Positions 6,611 through 13,207 of a stretch of DNA of 28,319 nucleotides are shown one piece after another. Position 1 is the stretch's first letter. The number at the start of each line of letters is the position of its first letter. The notes beneath the pieces are model-generated. The model was not told the origin of the DNA. It was given only the letters and a program-made list of their open reading frames with translations, and made no database searches. The translations under genes were made by a program, and so were the position numbers. The stretch comes from a virus, in IMG/VR virus record IMGVR_UViG_3300046703_000336, positions 1 through 28,319 of that record; one strand, given 5' to 3'.

Positions 6611-8116
6611 ATGCACAAACATAAATATCTCAAACCGTTCGCGCTGCCCGTGCTCGCACTCGTCGCGCTGCCACTCCTCCTCTGCATCGCGCTCTTCGCC
6701 TTCGTCATGCTGCCCGCCGCGGCCCAGGCCGGCGTGAGCTGCGCCATCGCACCGCTCGTCATCCCCAAGGGCAAGGCGCTCACGGATGAGGAATTCCAGG
6801 CCACACTCTTCGGCGGCGTCAACTCGCTCATCGAAGAGCAGGGCACCTTCAAATCCGCGCAACAGAAAATCCTCGATGACCTCGGCCGGTCCGACAAGGA
6901 AGTCAAGGCCTCGCTCGAAGACCTGACCAAGGTCAAGAACACCACCAACGCCACGTTCGAGGACATCATGAAGCGCATGGAAAAGGTGCAGCGCCAGGTG
7001 ATGCTGAACAGCCGCTCCAGTTTCCGCTCGCCCATCGAGCGCGCGTTGGCTAGCGAGGAATTCCGGTTCAACCTCAACGCCATCGCCCGCTATTTGCTCG
7101 CGCAAAAAGACGGCAGCCTGGATCGCCTCGATCCCGCGTTTAAAAAGGCCGTGGACGATTACCGGCCCAAAGCCAAGGCACTCACCGGCGTTGACACCGG
7201 TCTCGGCCAGGCCACCGTGCCCACCGATACCTTCAACGAGATTTACGATCTCCTGTTGGAGTACGGCGATTACGCCACGCTCGGCGTGCAGCGCGTCGGC
7301 GCCCGCGTGAACGTCCTGCCCATTGCCACCAGCCGTCCGCAGTTTTACTGGATCGGCTCGCAAAGCACATTAGCGGAAGGTTCCACCATCACCAGCGGCG
7401 CCTTCACCGGCGGCCAGGTGATCAACATCATCAACACCTGCGCCGTGCTCATGTACGTCGCCCGCGAACTGCTCGCGGATTCCACCGTGGATCTCGCGCC
7501 TTACGTGATCCGGCAGATGGTCGAGTCCGCCAACTGGGGTCTGGACACCGCCGCCTTCATCGGCACCGGCAACATGGACACCACCAACGCCGGCTACGTC
7601 GGAATTTTCAACGCCGCGCTGGCCAACACGAACCTGGCTTGCGCCGCCGGCGCTGGCCGCACGACAGCCGGCATCCTGAAGATTGACGACTTTGTCAACA
7701 CGGTCCTCACCGTGTCGGCCCAGGTGCTCAATCGCAAACCCATGTGGTGGATGCACCCGCAGATGCTCGCCCGCATCGCGCTTATCCGCGATAACAACGG
7801 CCGCCCGATCTTCCAGACCTGGCAGGAAGTGCCCAACCCCGGCAGCATCGGCAGCATTCTCGGCTACCGCATCCATCCCACGGCCATCGCGCCCACTACG
7901 GACGGAGCCAGCCAGCCCGTCGCCGTCTTCGGCGATCCGCAAGGCCAGAGCGTCTGCATCCGCGAAGATTTGGAACTGGCCACCAGCGACGACATCGGCT
8001 TCCCGCAAAACCTGCGCGCCTTCCGCGCGCTGGTCCGCGCCGGTGTAAAAATCAAAACCCTCCCCGCGAGCACCACGCTCAAACCCTTCGCCGTCCTTTC
8101 GACCGCCGCGGCATAA
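6611..8116 (+). CDS. HK97-fold major capsid protein with an N-terminal signal peptide
   Basis: 501 residues. Residues about 55 to 135 are a helical, charged delta-type scaffold (SAQQKILDDLG, FEDIMKRMEKVQRQ). From about 140 the sequence follows HK97 capsids: ATVPTDTFNEIYDLLLEYG, VQRVGARVNVLPIA, EGSTITSGAFT, AAFIGTGNMD, MHPQMLARIA, a GYRIHPT segment, FGDPQG and a terminal VRAGVKIKTL strand. It should form the head shell after cleavage by the upstream protease. Oddly, residues 1 to 40 form a textbook signal peptide: MHKHKYLK, a hydrophobic core of over 20 residues (ALPVLALVALPLLLCIALFA) and an AQA|G cleavage site. An in-frame ATG at 6707 would omit the core, but nothing upstream of it looks non-coding. 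Confidence 0.88.
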   Translation: MHKHKYLKPFALPVLALVALPLLLCIALFAFVMLPAAAQAGVSCAIAPLVIPKGKALTDEEFQATLFGGVNSLIEEQGTFKSAQQKILDDLGRSDKEVKASLEDLTKVKNTTNATFEDIMKRMEKVQRQVMLNSRSSFRSPIERALASEEFRFNLNAIARYLLAQKDGSLDRLDPAFKKAVDDYRPKAKALTGVDTGLGQATVPTDTFNEIYDLLLEYGDYATLGVQRVGARVNVLPIATSRPQFYWIGSQSTLAEGSTITSGAFTGGQVINIINTCAVLMYVARELLADSTVDLAPYVIRQMVESANWGLDTAAFIGTGNMDTTNAGYVGIFNAALANTNLACAAGAGRTTAGILKIDDFVNTVLTVSAQVLNRKPMWWMHPQMLARIALIRDNNGRPIFQTWQEVPNPGSIGSILGYRIHPTAIAPTTDGASQPVAVFGDPQGQSVCIREDLELATSDDIGFPQNLRAFRALVRAGVKIKTLPASTTLKPFAVLSTAAA

Positions 8117-8132
8117 ACCTGATCCCTCTTTT

Positions 8133-8157
8133 CCTCTCCCCGTCAAACGGGGAGAGG
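8133..8157. repeat. Palindrome after the capsid gene
   Basis: CCTCTCCCCG, loop TCAAA, CGGGGAGAGG: a perfect 10-bp stem. A second half-copy (GGAGAGGGG) follows at 8163-8171. No T-run follows, so it could be a REP-like repeat or a processing/attenuation hairpin that sets the level of capsid relative to later genes, not a clear terminator. A similar palindrome lies at 24920-24940. Confidence 0.7.
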
Positions 8158-8207
8158 ATCAAGGAGAGGGGAAATTTAAAAACTGGAAAATTCAACGACT
8201 GTAAAAT

Positions 8208-9239
8208 ATGAAAACTGAACACGAAATCAAAGCTCTTCCACTGGAAGAGAAACAGAAGCTCGTCATCGAGCTGCGCGCCATCAAACCCGGCGACAAGGCT
8301 TACGCCAACGCCAAAGCCATCATCGAACTCATCACCGGCCATTCCAAGTGGAAGGAGCCGAAGACCTTCGAGGTATTAAACATAACCAGCCACGACGTCA
8401 GTGTGGATGGCAACATCATTGCCCCCAATGCCACCGGCAAGATATACTTCTGGCAATATCTGGCGCTCGCACGCTTTTTGGAAGCTGCCCCTGAGTTGGA
8501 GGAAGAATTGGCCGTCAGAAAAGATGCATTCTGGGCACTCGAAGCAAGAAGCGCCGCATTGGCACCCAAGCCCGAAGCGCAAAATATCGCCGATACTGTC
8601 AAGACGGCCATTGCCGACGGCTTTGCCAGTCTTAAAGAGAACGCCGGCAAGGTTGCCGCGCTTATCGCATTGCTCGGCTGCCTGTTGTTTGCCTCCGGCG
8701 CGCAGGCGCAGGTGCAAACCACGGCCGTCGGCTCCGCCGGCAACTACCACACCTACTACGTCGCCGGCCTCAACGGTGGCACCAACAACATCGCCGCCGC
8801 CACCACGGCCGGGTTTACCGTGCCGGTCACCACCACGACGGGCATCATCACCAATGCCAGTTGGAACTTTTCCAACGGCATCTGGACCAACACGCTCACC
8901 TTCACTACTAACACGAGCGTCAACGTTCCCGGCCTCCTCGCAATCCCCAACGTTGACCAGTTTGCGCTCACGTTCGGAGGCGCTTCCGTAACCGCGTCCA
9001 ATGTCCTCGAAACCGCGAGCGTTGACTATTCGCCCGACTCCATCAACTGGCAGACCAACAAATGGTCGCTGATCATTACCACCATCGGCGTCGGCCAGGT
9101 CACCACCAACGTAGATGTGAACGGCTGTAACGGCGGGTACCTCCGGCTAAACAGCATCATCAACAGTTCCATGTACTACGCGCTGACCAATATCTTTTTC
9201 GAGGTCAGCGCCAAGGCCAGCCGCACCGGCCCGTTCTGA
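8208..9239 (+). CDS. Unknown two-part protein with an internal signal-like segment
   Basis: 343 residues. Residues 1 to about 140 are charged and look cytoplasmic (SKWKEPKTFEVLNITSHDVS, then helices with LEEELAVRKDAFWALEAR). Residues 144 to 167 look like a complete signal peptide: KENAGK, a hydrophobic core VAALIALLGCLLF, then ASGAQA|QVQ. The remaining 176 residues are Thr/Asn/Ser-rich beta structure (ITNASWNFSNGIWTNTLTF), like an exported or surface domain. The place after the capsid gene is where decoration or head accessory genes lie. It could be a fusion of a head protein with a secreted protein, or a membrane protein with an external C-terminal domain. The start at 8208 has only a weak ribosome site. 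Confidence 0.75.
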   Translation: MKTEHEIKALPLEEKQKLVIELRAIKPGDKAYANAKAIIELITGHSKWKEPKTFEVLNITSHDVSVDGNIIAPNATGKIYFWQYLALARFLEAAPELEEELAVRKDAFWALEARSAALAPKPEAQNIADTVKTAIADGFASLKENAGKVAALIALLGCLLFASGAQAQVQTTAVGSAGNYHTYYVAGLNGGTNNIAAATTAGFTVPVTTTTGIITNASWNFSNGIWTNTLTFTTNTSVNVPGLLAIPNVDQFALTFGGASVTASNVLETASVDYSPDSINWQTNKWSLIITTIGVGQVTTNVDVNGCNGGYLRLNSIINSSMYYALTNIFFEVSAKASRTGPF

Positions 9240-9249
9240 GGCCCGTTAA

Positions 9250-9429
9250 AGCCATGTTAATTCAGCCGCCAAAGGACAAGATGATGCGACGGAGCGGGGT
9301 TATTACCCGCCCGGCGCCGACTCCTCTTTTGGCGGTTTCTGCACCACGACGTTCGACAACGTCGGACATTTTGCCAAAATCAAACTCAAAAATTCCCGGT
9401 TCGCGTCCGCGGCTCGTCACGAGCGTTGA
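9250..9429 (+). pseudogene. Possible gene remnant without a start codon
   Basis: In the spacer between 9240 and 9493 one frame is open from 9250 to TGA 9427-9429 and reads like protein (ERGYYPPGADSSFGGFCTTT, then FDNVGHFAKIKLKN), but has no ATG, GTG or TTG. The other open frame here (9254-9448) has an Arg/Pro/Ser-rich shadow composition. The stretch could be the leftover 3' part of a small head gene or a frameshifted end of the preceding gene. Confidence 0.3.
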
Positions 9430-9438
9430 ACCCAACCC

Positions 9439-9443
9439 AGGAG
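9439..9443 (+). promoter_or_regulatory. Shine-Dalgarno site for the leader peptide at 9453
   Basis: AGGAG lies nine bases before ATG 9453 but 50 bases before the connector gene start at 9494. It therefore drives the repeat-encoded leader peptide, and the connector gene would be reached by coupling through the ATGA overlap. Confidence 0.55.
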
Positions 9444-9452
9444 ACTAACGAC

Positions 9453-9497
9453 ATGAAGTTTCAGCCTTTAGCCTTTAGCCTTCAGCCTTCGCCATGA
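9453..9497 (+). CDS. 14-residue leader peptide encoded by heptad repeats
   Basis: ATG 9453 has a well-placed AGGAG and opens the peptide MKFQPLAFSLQPSP, whose stop overlaps the connector gene start (ATGA). Nearly all of it is encoded by four TTYAGCC heptads. It could be a coupling leader created when a repeat inserted between the ribosome site and the original start. An almost identical peptide ending lies at 19409-19459. Confidence 0.4.
   Translation: MKFQPLAFSLQPSP
9460..9487. repeat. Heptad repeat, TTYAGCC family (4 units)
   Basis: Four 7-bp units in the order A-B-B-A, where A is TTCAGCC and B is TTTAGCC. The same order with one variable base recurs at 18914-18941 and 19428-19455, so it is a defined 28-bp element and not a free-running microsatellite. 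Confidence 0.9.
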
Positions 9498-10165
9498 ACG
9501 CCGGCTTTTCCAATCTCACCACGCTCAAAGCCTACCTGCTCGCCGCATCACTGCGCAGTCGCACAGACTTTGACGGCGCCATCACGGCCATCGGCCATGG
9601 CGTGGCCGGCCTGTTTGGAACTTTCTGCAACCGCGATTTTGCTTATCTTGCCGGCGCGCAGGACGTCACCCAGGGCGATCGCGAATTCTGGTACTGCCGG
9701 CGCGCGCCTGTCACCCGGTTCACCAACGTCGAACTCCGCTTTTTCCGCGCCGATAACTGGATCAGCATCTTCGGACAGCCCCTCGCCGCCGATGAAGCCA
9801 AGGGGCTGATTCATTTCGGCTACACGCTCGGACGGAGTCCCATACAAGTGCGAATCACCTACAACGGAGGGTTCTGGTGGGAACAACTTGAACCAGCGGA
9901 CATCGGCTATCCCACCGCCGTCCCCGTCGACATCACCAACAACGCCGCCGGCATTTCGCCCGCGCTGTTCAATTTGCCACCCGACCTGTTGAGCGCCTGG
10001 CTCGTGCAGTGTGAAATCTTTTGGAAGATGCGCGACAAGCTCGGCGTGGGAATTATTGGCACCGAAACGAAAGGCCGCGGCCCGCTTTACGCCATCAACG
10101 ATCTAGATCTGGCGCCGGTCGTTAAAACCATGTTAACGCCCTATAAACGCTACCAACTCACCTGA
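9494..10165 (+). CDS. Head-tail connector protein
   Basis: 223 residues. The N-terminal part is helical (LTTLKAYLLAASLRSRTDFD, then AITAIGHGVAGLF) and leads to NRDFAYL, followed by beta segments ending in the YNGGFWW stretch near residue 125. This arrangement, helices, an FxR/NRDF element, strands, then YTGGYW-like, is typical of the small adaptors that join portal to tail (HK97 gp6/SPP1 gp15 type). The C-terminal part is helical (LLSAWLVQCEIFWKMRDKLG). Location between the capsid and tail completion genes agrees. The start overlaps the repeat-encoded leader, and the stop TGA overlaps the next ATG by one base. Confidence 0.75.
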   Translation: MNAGFSNLTTLKAYLLAASLRSRTDFDGAITAIGHGVAGLFGTFCNRDFAYLAGAQDVTQGDREFWYCRRAPVTRFTNVELRFFRADNWISIFGQPLAADEAKGLIHFGYTLGRSPIQVRITYNGGFWWEQLEPADIGYPTAVPVDITNNAAGISPALFNLPPDLLSAWLVQCEIFWKMRDKLGVGIIGTETKGRGPLYAINDLDLAPVVKTMLTPYKRYQLT

Positions 10166-10767
10166 TGGCCGCCTCTTTCCAAATTAAAATCGCCCGCGAC
10201 CTGTCGCAGTCCAAGCTCAACGACCCAGCCGGCCTCGCCCGCGCGCTGCTCCATGCGATGGATTATCAAAACCAATTGACCGTCTCCCACATCCAGGAGG
10301 CTTACGCCAGTTTTCCAGCCGACCAACCGACGACGATGGAAGGGCTGCGCGTCATCTCCAACCGGCTGCGCTCCAGTTACCGCGCCAGCGACGCCACAAT
10401 CACCGCCGCCGGCGTCATGTCGGACATCGGTTCAAACGTCGTCTATGCGGGCATTCAGGAGTTTGGCGGACAGACCCGCGCGCACGACATTGTCGCCCGC
10501 AACGGCAAGGCGCTGGCCATCGGGTTCGGGGGAAAGTTTTTCAGCGGCGCGGATTTTAGCCAGGCCCTGAAGGGGCTGCGCGGCGACCGCCGTGCGCAGG
10601 GGTCGGAACTTTTTGCCGACATGAACGGAATAGTGTTCCGAAAAGTCGTCCATCATCCCGGCTCGGACATCCCGGCACGCCAGCCCATCCAGCGCGGCAT
10701 CGAGGACCGTCTGCCGGAATACAACGCGGCTTTTTCGGAAGTCATTGACCTCTTTTTCAAAAACTAA
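10165..10767 (+). CDS. Phage virion morphogenesis / tail completion protein (Mu gpG or HK97 gp10-like)
   Basis: 200 residues. A helical N terminus is followed by RVISNRLRSSYRASDATITA, SNVVYAGIQEFGG and, near the end, HPGSDIPARQPIQRGIED. The YAxIQEFGG and IPARPF-like motifs mark the PF05069/HK97 gp10-like family, proteins that complete the tail end or its joint with the head. The motifs are nearly intact (ARQPI in place of ARPFL). It overlaps both neighbours by one base, in the expected order connector, completion, terminator, tube. Confidence 0.8.
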   Translation: MAASFQIKIARDLSQSKLNDPAGLARALLHAMDYQNQLTVSHIQEAYASFPADQPTTMEGLRVISNRLRSSYRASDATITAAGVMSDIGSNVVYAGIQEFGGQTRAHDIVARNGKALAIGFGGKFFSGADFSQALKGLRGDRRAQGSELFADMNGIVFRKVVHHPGSDIPARQPIQRGIEDRLPEYNAAFSEVIDLFFKN

Positions 10768-11240
10768 TGATGACGCTCAAAACATTGACCGACCTGGAGA
10801 GCGCGACCCTGGCGCCGCTGCTTGCCGCCGGCAAATCGCTGGCCGGCGCGTCCGTTGTTGTCGAAGACGTGCAGGATTTGAACACCGAGATCGTTCAAGC
10901 CATGTCCGACATCGGCCTGATGATCCTGCTCGGCACGCCGTCTTTTACCAATCGTTCCGGCACTTCCCCCGGCTCCATCGTCGCGGCCATCGATCAGGAA
11001 ATCCTCATCGGCGAAGTCCCCGCCGTCTGGCGCAACGCGGGCGACACCAATGTCCATTGCCAGGTCGCCGCTCAGATTGTGTCCGTGGCGCTGCAAGGGC
11101 TGCTCCTGGGCACCAACCAGCGCCTGAGCGTCATCTCCGGCGAACCGCTCGGCACGTTCAAGGGAGAAGTAAAATCAAATCCGTCCGTGTTCCAATACTA
11201 CCGGCTGCACGTCGAAGTGACGATGAGCCTTCAACCATAA
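10767..11240 (+). CDS. Putative tail terminator protein
   Basis: 157 residues, start ATG 10767 within TAATGATG; the second ATG at 10770 is also possible. Helix-strand alternation, with a VVVEDVQDLNTEIVQAMSDI segment, a long middle helix and a C-terminal FQYYRLHVEVTMSL strand, fits the small alpha/beta ring proteins that cap the tail tube and join it to the head. The chief support is position, between the completion protein and the tail tube. No diagnostic motif is claimed. Confidence 0.6.
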   Translation: MMTLKTLTDLESATLAPLLAAGKSLAGASVVVEDVQDLNTEIVQAMSDIGLMILLGTPSFTNRSGTSPGSIVAAIDQEILIGEVPAVWRNAGDTNVHCQVAAQIVSVALQGLLLGTNQRLSVISGEPLGTFKGEVKSNPSVFQYYRLHVEVTMSLQP

Positions 11241-11266
11241 CACTCAACCAACAACACTCAACCAAC
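11239..11266. repeat. Double-heptad repeat (two 14-bp units) before the tail tube gene
   Basis: Two exact 14-bp units, each made of the heptads CACTCAA and CCAACAA. The array starts over the stop of the upstream gene and is followed by CCATT and the ATG at 11274. It resembles the CTCAACC family at 326-346 and keeps the 7-bp period. Confidence 0.8.
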
Positions 11267-11273
11267 AACCATT

Positions 11274-11828
11274 ATGCAAGCCCAACCATCCGTCATCGCC
11301 ACTGGCGATTTCCTGTACTTCGCGCCTTCCGGCAAGGCGTTCACCATTCCCGGAGCCGGCACTGTGTCGGCCACGGCCAAACCCGACCCCACTGACACCG
11401 TCTGGACGACTTACGCCCTCGGCACGGTCAAGAAGCCGACCAGCGACAAGGTCACGTCCAAGGAGGCCAAGATCACCGCGCCCATGCCCGGCACCGGAAT
11501 CATCACCACGCGCCAGATCCTCCGCACGGAGCATGACCTGGTCATGACCGTGGAGATGAACGAAGTCAGCCGCCTTGCGCTGGCCGGCTTTTACAAAGCC
11601 GCGCTCATTGAAGTGGCGGACACCTCGTTCCATCCTCTCGGCGGTCCCGGCAGCATCATGGGCTGGCTCAAGCGCCAGCGCTACGACGCCACCAACGGTC
11701 TCTACATCGTGGACGACTGGTGGGTGGACATGAACGTCACCGACATCTCCGTCGGCGAAAACAACATAATCAACCCGAAGTTCGAGTTCACCTGGCTGTA
11801 CAGCGCCCTCGCTGGCAGCGCGATCTGA
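11274..11828 (+). CDS. Major tail protein (tail tube)
   Basis: 184 residues of mostly beta structure: GDFLYFAPSGKAFTIP at the start, a Thr/Lys-rich loop (GTVKKPTSDKVTSKEAKITA), a central region with RTEHDLVMTVEMNEVS, and ATNGLYIVDDWWVDMNVTDI near the end. Size, beta content and place between the tail terminator and the tape-measure genes fit a siphovirus tail tube subunit that stacks in rings. No Shine-Dalgarno is seen before the ATG, because the upstream space is filled by heptad repeats on both sides of the gene. Confidence 0.75.
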   Translation: MQAQPSVIATGDFLYFAPSGKAFTIPGAGTVSATAKPDPTDTVWTTYALGTVKKPTSDKVTSKEAKITAPMPGTGIITTRQILRTEHDLVMTVEMNEVSRLALAGFYKAALIEVADTSFHPLGGPGSIMGWLKRQRYDATNGLYIVDDWWVDMNVTDISVGENNIINPKFEFTWLYSALAGSAI

Positions 11829-11831
11829 AGC

Positions 11832-11859
11832 GAAGGCTGAATGCTAAAGGCTAAAGGCT
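11832..11859. repeat. Heptad repeat, GGCTRAA orientation (4 units)
   Basis: Units GAAGGCT, GAATGCT, AAAGGCT, AAAGGCT follow the tail tube stop. The first 24 bases are identical to 16592-16615, including the order of unit variants, so both are copies of one element. Confidence 0.9.
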
Positions 11860-11883
11860 AAAAAAAGAACCGAGGAAAGAACT

Positions 11884-12057
11884 ATGACAAAAAACTTTAC
11901 TGGCGAGAGGCCGGGAACCATTGACCATCGCAATCCGCCCAAGCCGCAGGCGGCAACCAAGTCCGATCCGAAGCCGGATCATTTCACGCGGGAGAAAACC
12001 GCGCCGATCAGCGCCCCGGCCAAAAAGCCGGACGCCGCGAAACCGAAATCCGCGTAA
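11884..12057 (+). CDS. 57-residue Pro/Lys-rich protein
   Basis: ATG 11884 has GAGGA eight bases upstream, one of the few clear ribosome sites in the window. The peptide begins MTKNFTGERPGTIDHRNPP and is rich in Lys, Pro and Ala (SAPAKKPDAAKPKSA at the end), with no hydrophobic core, so it should be disordered and basic. It follows the tail tube gene and precedes two exported proteins. It might be a small assembly factor or linker protein. The good ribosome site and uniform codon use favour a real gene. Confidence 0.6.
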   Translation: MTKNFTGERPGTIDHRNPPKPQAATKSDPKPDHFTREKTAPISAPAKKPDAAKPKSA

Positions 12058-12068
12058 AAGGACTTCGT

Positions 12069-12092
12069 CCTCACGCGGCGGGCCGCGTGAGG
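12069..12092. repeat. Palindrome before the first exported tail-module gene
   Basis: CCTCACGCGG, loop CGGG, CCGCGTGAGG: a perfect 10-bp stem 19 bases before ATG 12112. There is no T-run after it, so it is either a REP-like repeat or a hairpin limiting readthrough from the tail operon into the exported genes. Confidence 0.6.
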
Positions 12093-12111
12093 GCGCATCC
12101 ACTTTTAATAT

Positions 12112-13194
12112 ATGAACTCTTTTTTACTGGGTTGTTTGGTTGCCTTGTTGTTCAACTTTCCGGCCCGCGCCGTCTACTTCGGCACCAACATTCCCGGCAA
12201 CATCCCGCAGGCCAGCGTGTTCGCCACCAACATTCCCGGCAACATCCCGCTGTTCAGCGGCTACCAGTACTCAAACGTTGTTGCCGGCTTTTCCATCTTG
12301 CGAACGGCAACGAATTATTGGCTGAACACGGGGGCGCTGGTATCGGTGGAGTTGACCAATGGCGGGGCCTGGCGCATTGGTGGCAGCTGGATCGTGTCGA
12401 ACGTCGCGGTGAGCGGCGGCGTGTCGCTGGTTATTACCTGCAGCCAGTATCTCGGTTTCACCACCGCGAATCACGACCTGCACGGCAATAAACTTTTAGG
12501 CCAGCATAACCTGACGAACAGAAACTTCGTAACCGTGTCTTGCGCCGGTGGACAATTCGACGCGACCCTTCCCGGCACTTACAATCCAGAATGTGAGACG
12601 TTGACCGGCGATGTGTTCACCTGTTCTTGCTCGGGCGGCTTTACCAACTTTGATCTAAATTTTGATGGAGACAATGAGCCTTATTACAACGGTTGGAGAG
12701 TGATCGAACGGGCCGCGTTTTTGTCGTTCTATGGTGGCATTGGGTTCCATCCGACCACGGGAAGTTATTTCTCGGCACCCTCAGCCGAAATCACGCCCGG
12801 AGCCAATTACGCCGAATTCGATTTAAGTTCGGGCGGGTACGTTCTCGTCTGCGACATTGGGCAGTTCGATTGCCACAACAAAAATTTTAACATGCTGGAC
12901 CCCGGCGATGGTGGAGGGATCATTTTCACGCGGCCGACTTATTTCACAAACTGGGCTGTTAACGGCATGCAACTGATCAGTTGCCCGGCATTGGCCGGGA
13001 TGGCTTATACGAACGGCGTGGCGATAGCCAACCCACAGTTGAACTTCGTGGCATTGAGAACGAATGCCTGGACTGCCTCCGAACTTTCGCCGGGGAACGG
13101 GTTTGGCTTGTGGCATTCCAACCGGACGGACTTGTACTTCAATCGGAACTCAGCGGGCACGATCCAAACGTATAAAATCGGCTCAATTCCGTAA
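12112..13194 (+). CDS. Exported Asn/Thr/Gly-rich protein, unknown role in tail module
   Basis: 360 residues. The N terminus is a signal peptide (MNSFLLGCLVALLFNFPARA, cleavage after ARA). Directly after it come two 14-residue repeats, FGTNIPGNIPQASV and FATNIPGNIPLFSG. The rest is beta-rich with many Gly, Asn and aromatic residues and several Cys pairs (FTCSCSGGF, VLVCDIGQFDCHN), which would suit disulfides outside the cytoplasm. It shares the TN-PGN repeat type with the next gene. Lying between tail tube and tail chaperone genes it may be a tail fibre, a virion decoration or a host-surface moron. No enzyme motif was seen. Confidence 0.75.
   Translation: MNSFLLGCLVALLFNFPARAVYFGTNIPGNIPQASVFATNIPGNIPLFSGYQYSNVVAGFSILRTATNYWLNTGALVSVELTNGGAWRIGGSWIVSNVAVSGGVSLVITCSQYLGFTTANHDLHGNKLLGQHNLTNRNFVTVSCAGGQFDATLPGTYNPECETLTGDVFTCSCSGGFTNFDLNFDGDNEPYYNGWRVIERAAFLSFYGGIGFHPTTGSYFSAPSAEITPGANYAEFDLSSGGYVLVCDIGQFDCHNKNFNMLDPGDGGGIIFTRPTYFTNWAVNGMQLISCPALAGMAYTNGVAIANPQLNFVALRTNAWTASELSPGNGFGLWHSNRTDLYFNRNSAGTIQTYKIGSIP
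12183..12250. repeat. In-gene direct repeat with a 42-bp period
   Basis: Twenty-six bases at 12183-12208 recur exactly at 12225-12250, a 42-bp offset that encodes the 14-residue TNIPGNIP unit twice. Confidence 0.85.
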
Positions 13195-13207
13195 ACCCCG
13201 CACCACC

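Noticed and set aside
8133-8157. Rho-independent terminator after the capsid gene
   Set aside because: Perfect stem but no T-run, and the next gene continues on the same strand; kept as a palindrome of uncertain role.
9254-9448. 64-codon plus-strand frame in the spacer
   Set aside because: Arg/Pro/Ser-rich shadow; another frame of the same stretch reads more naturally.
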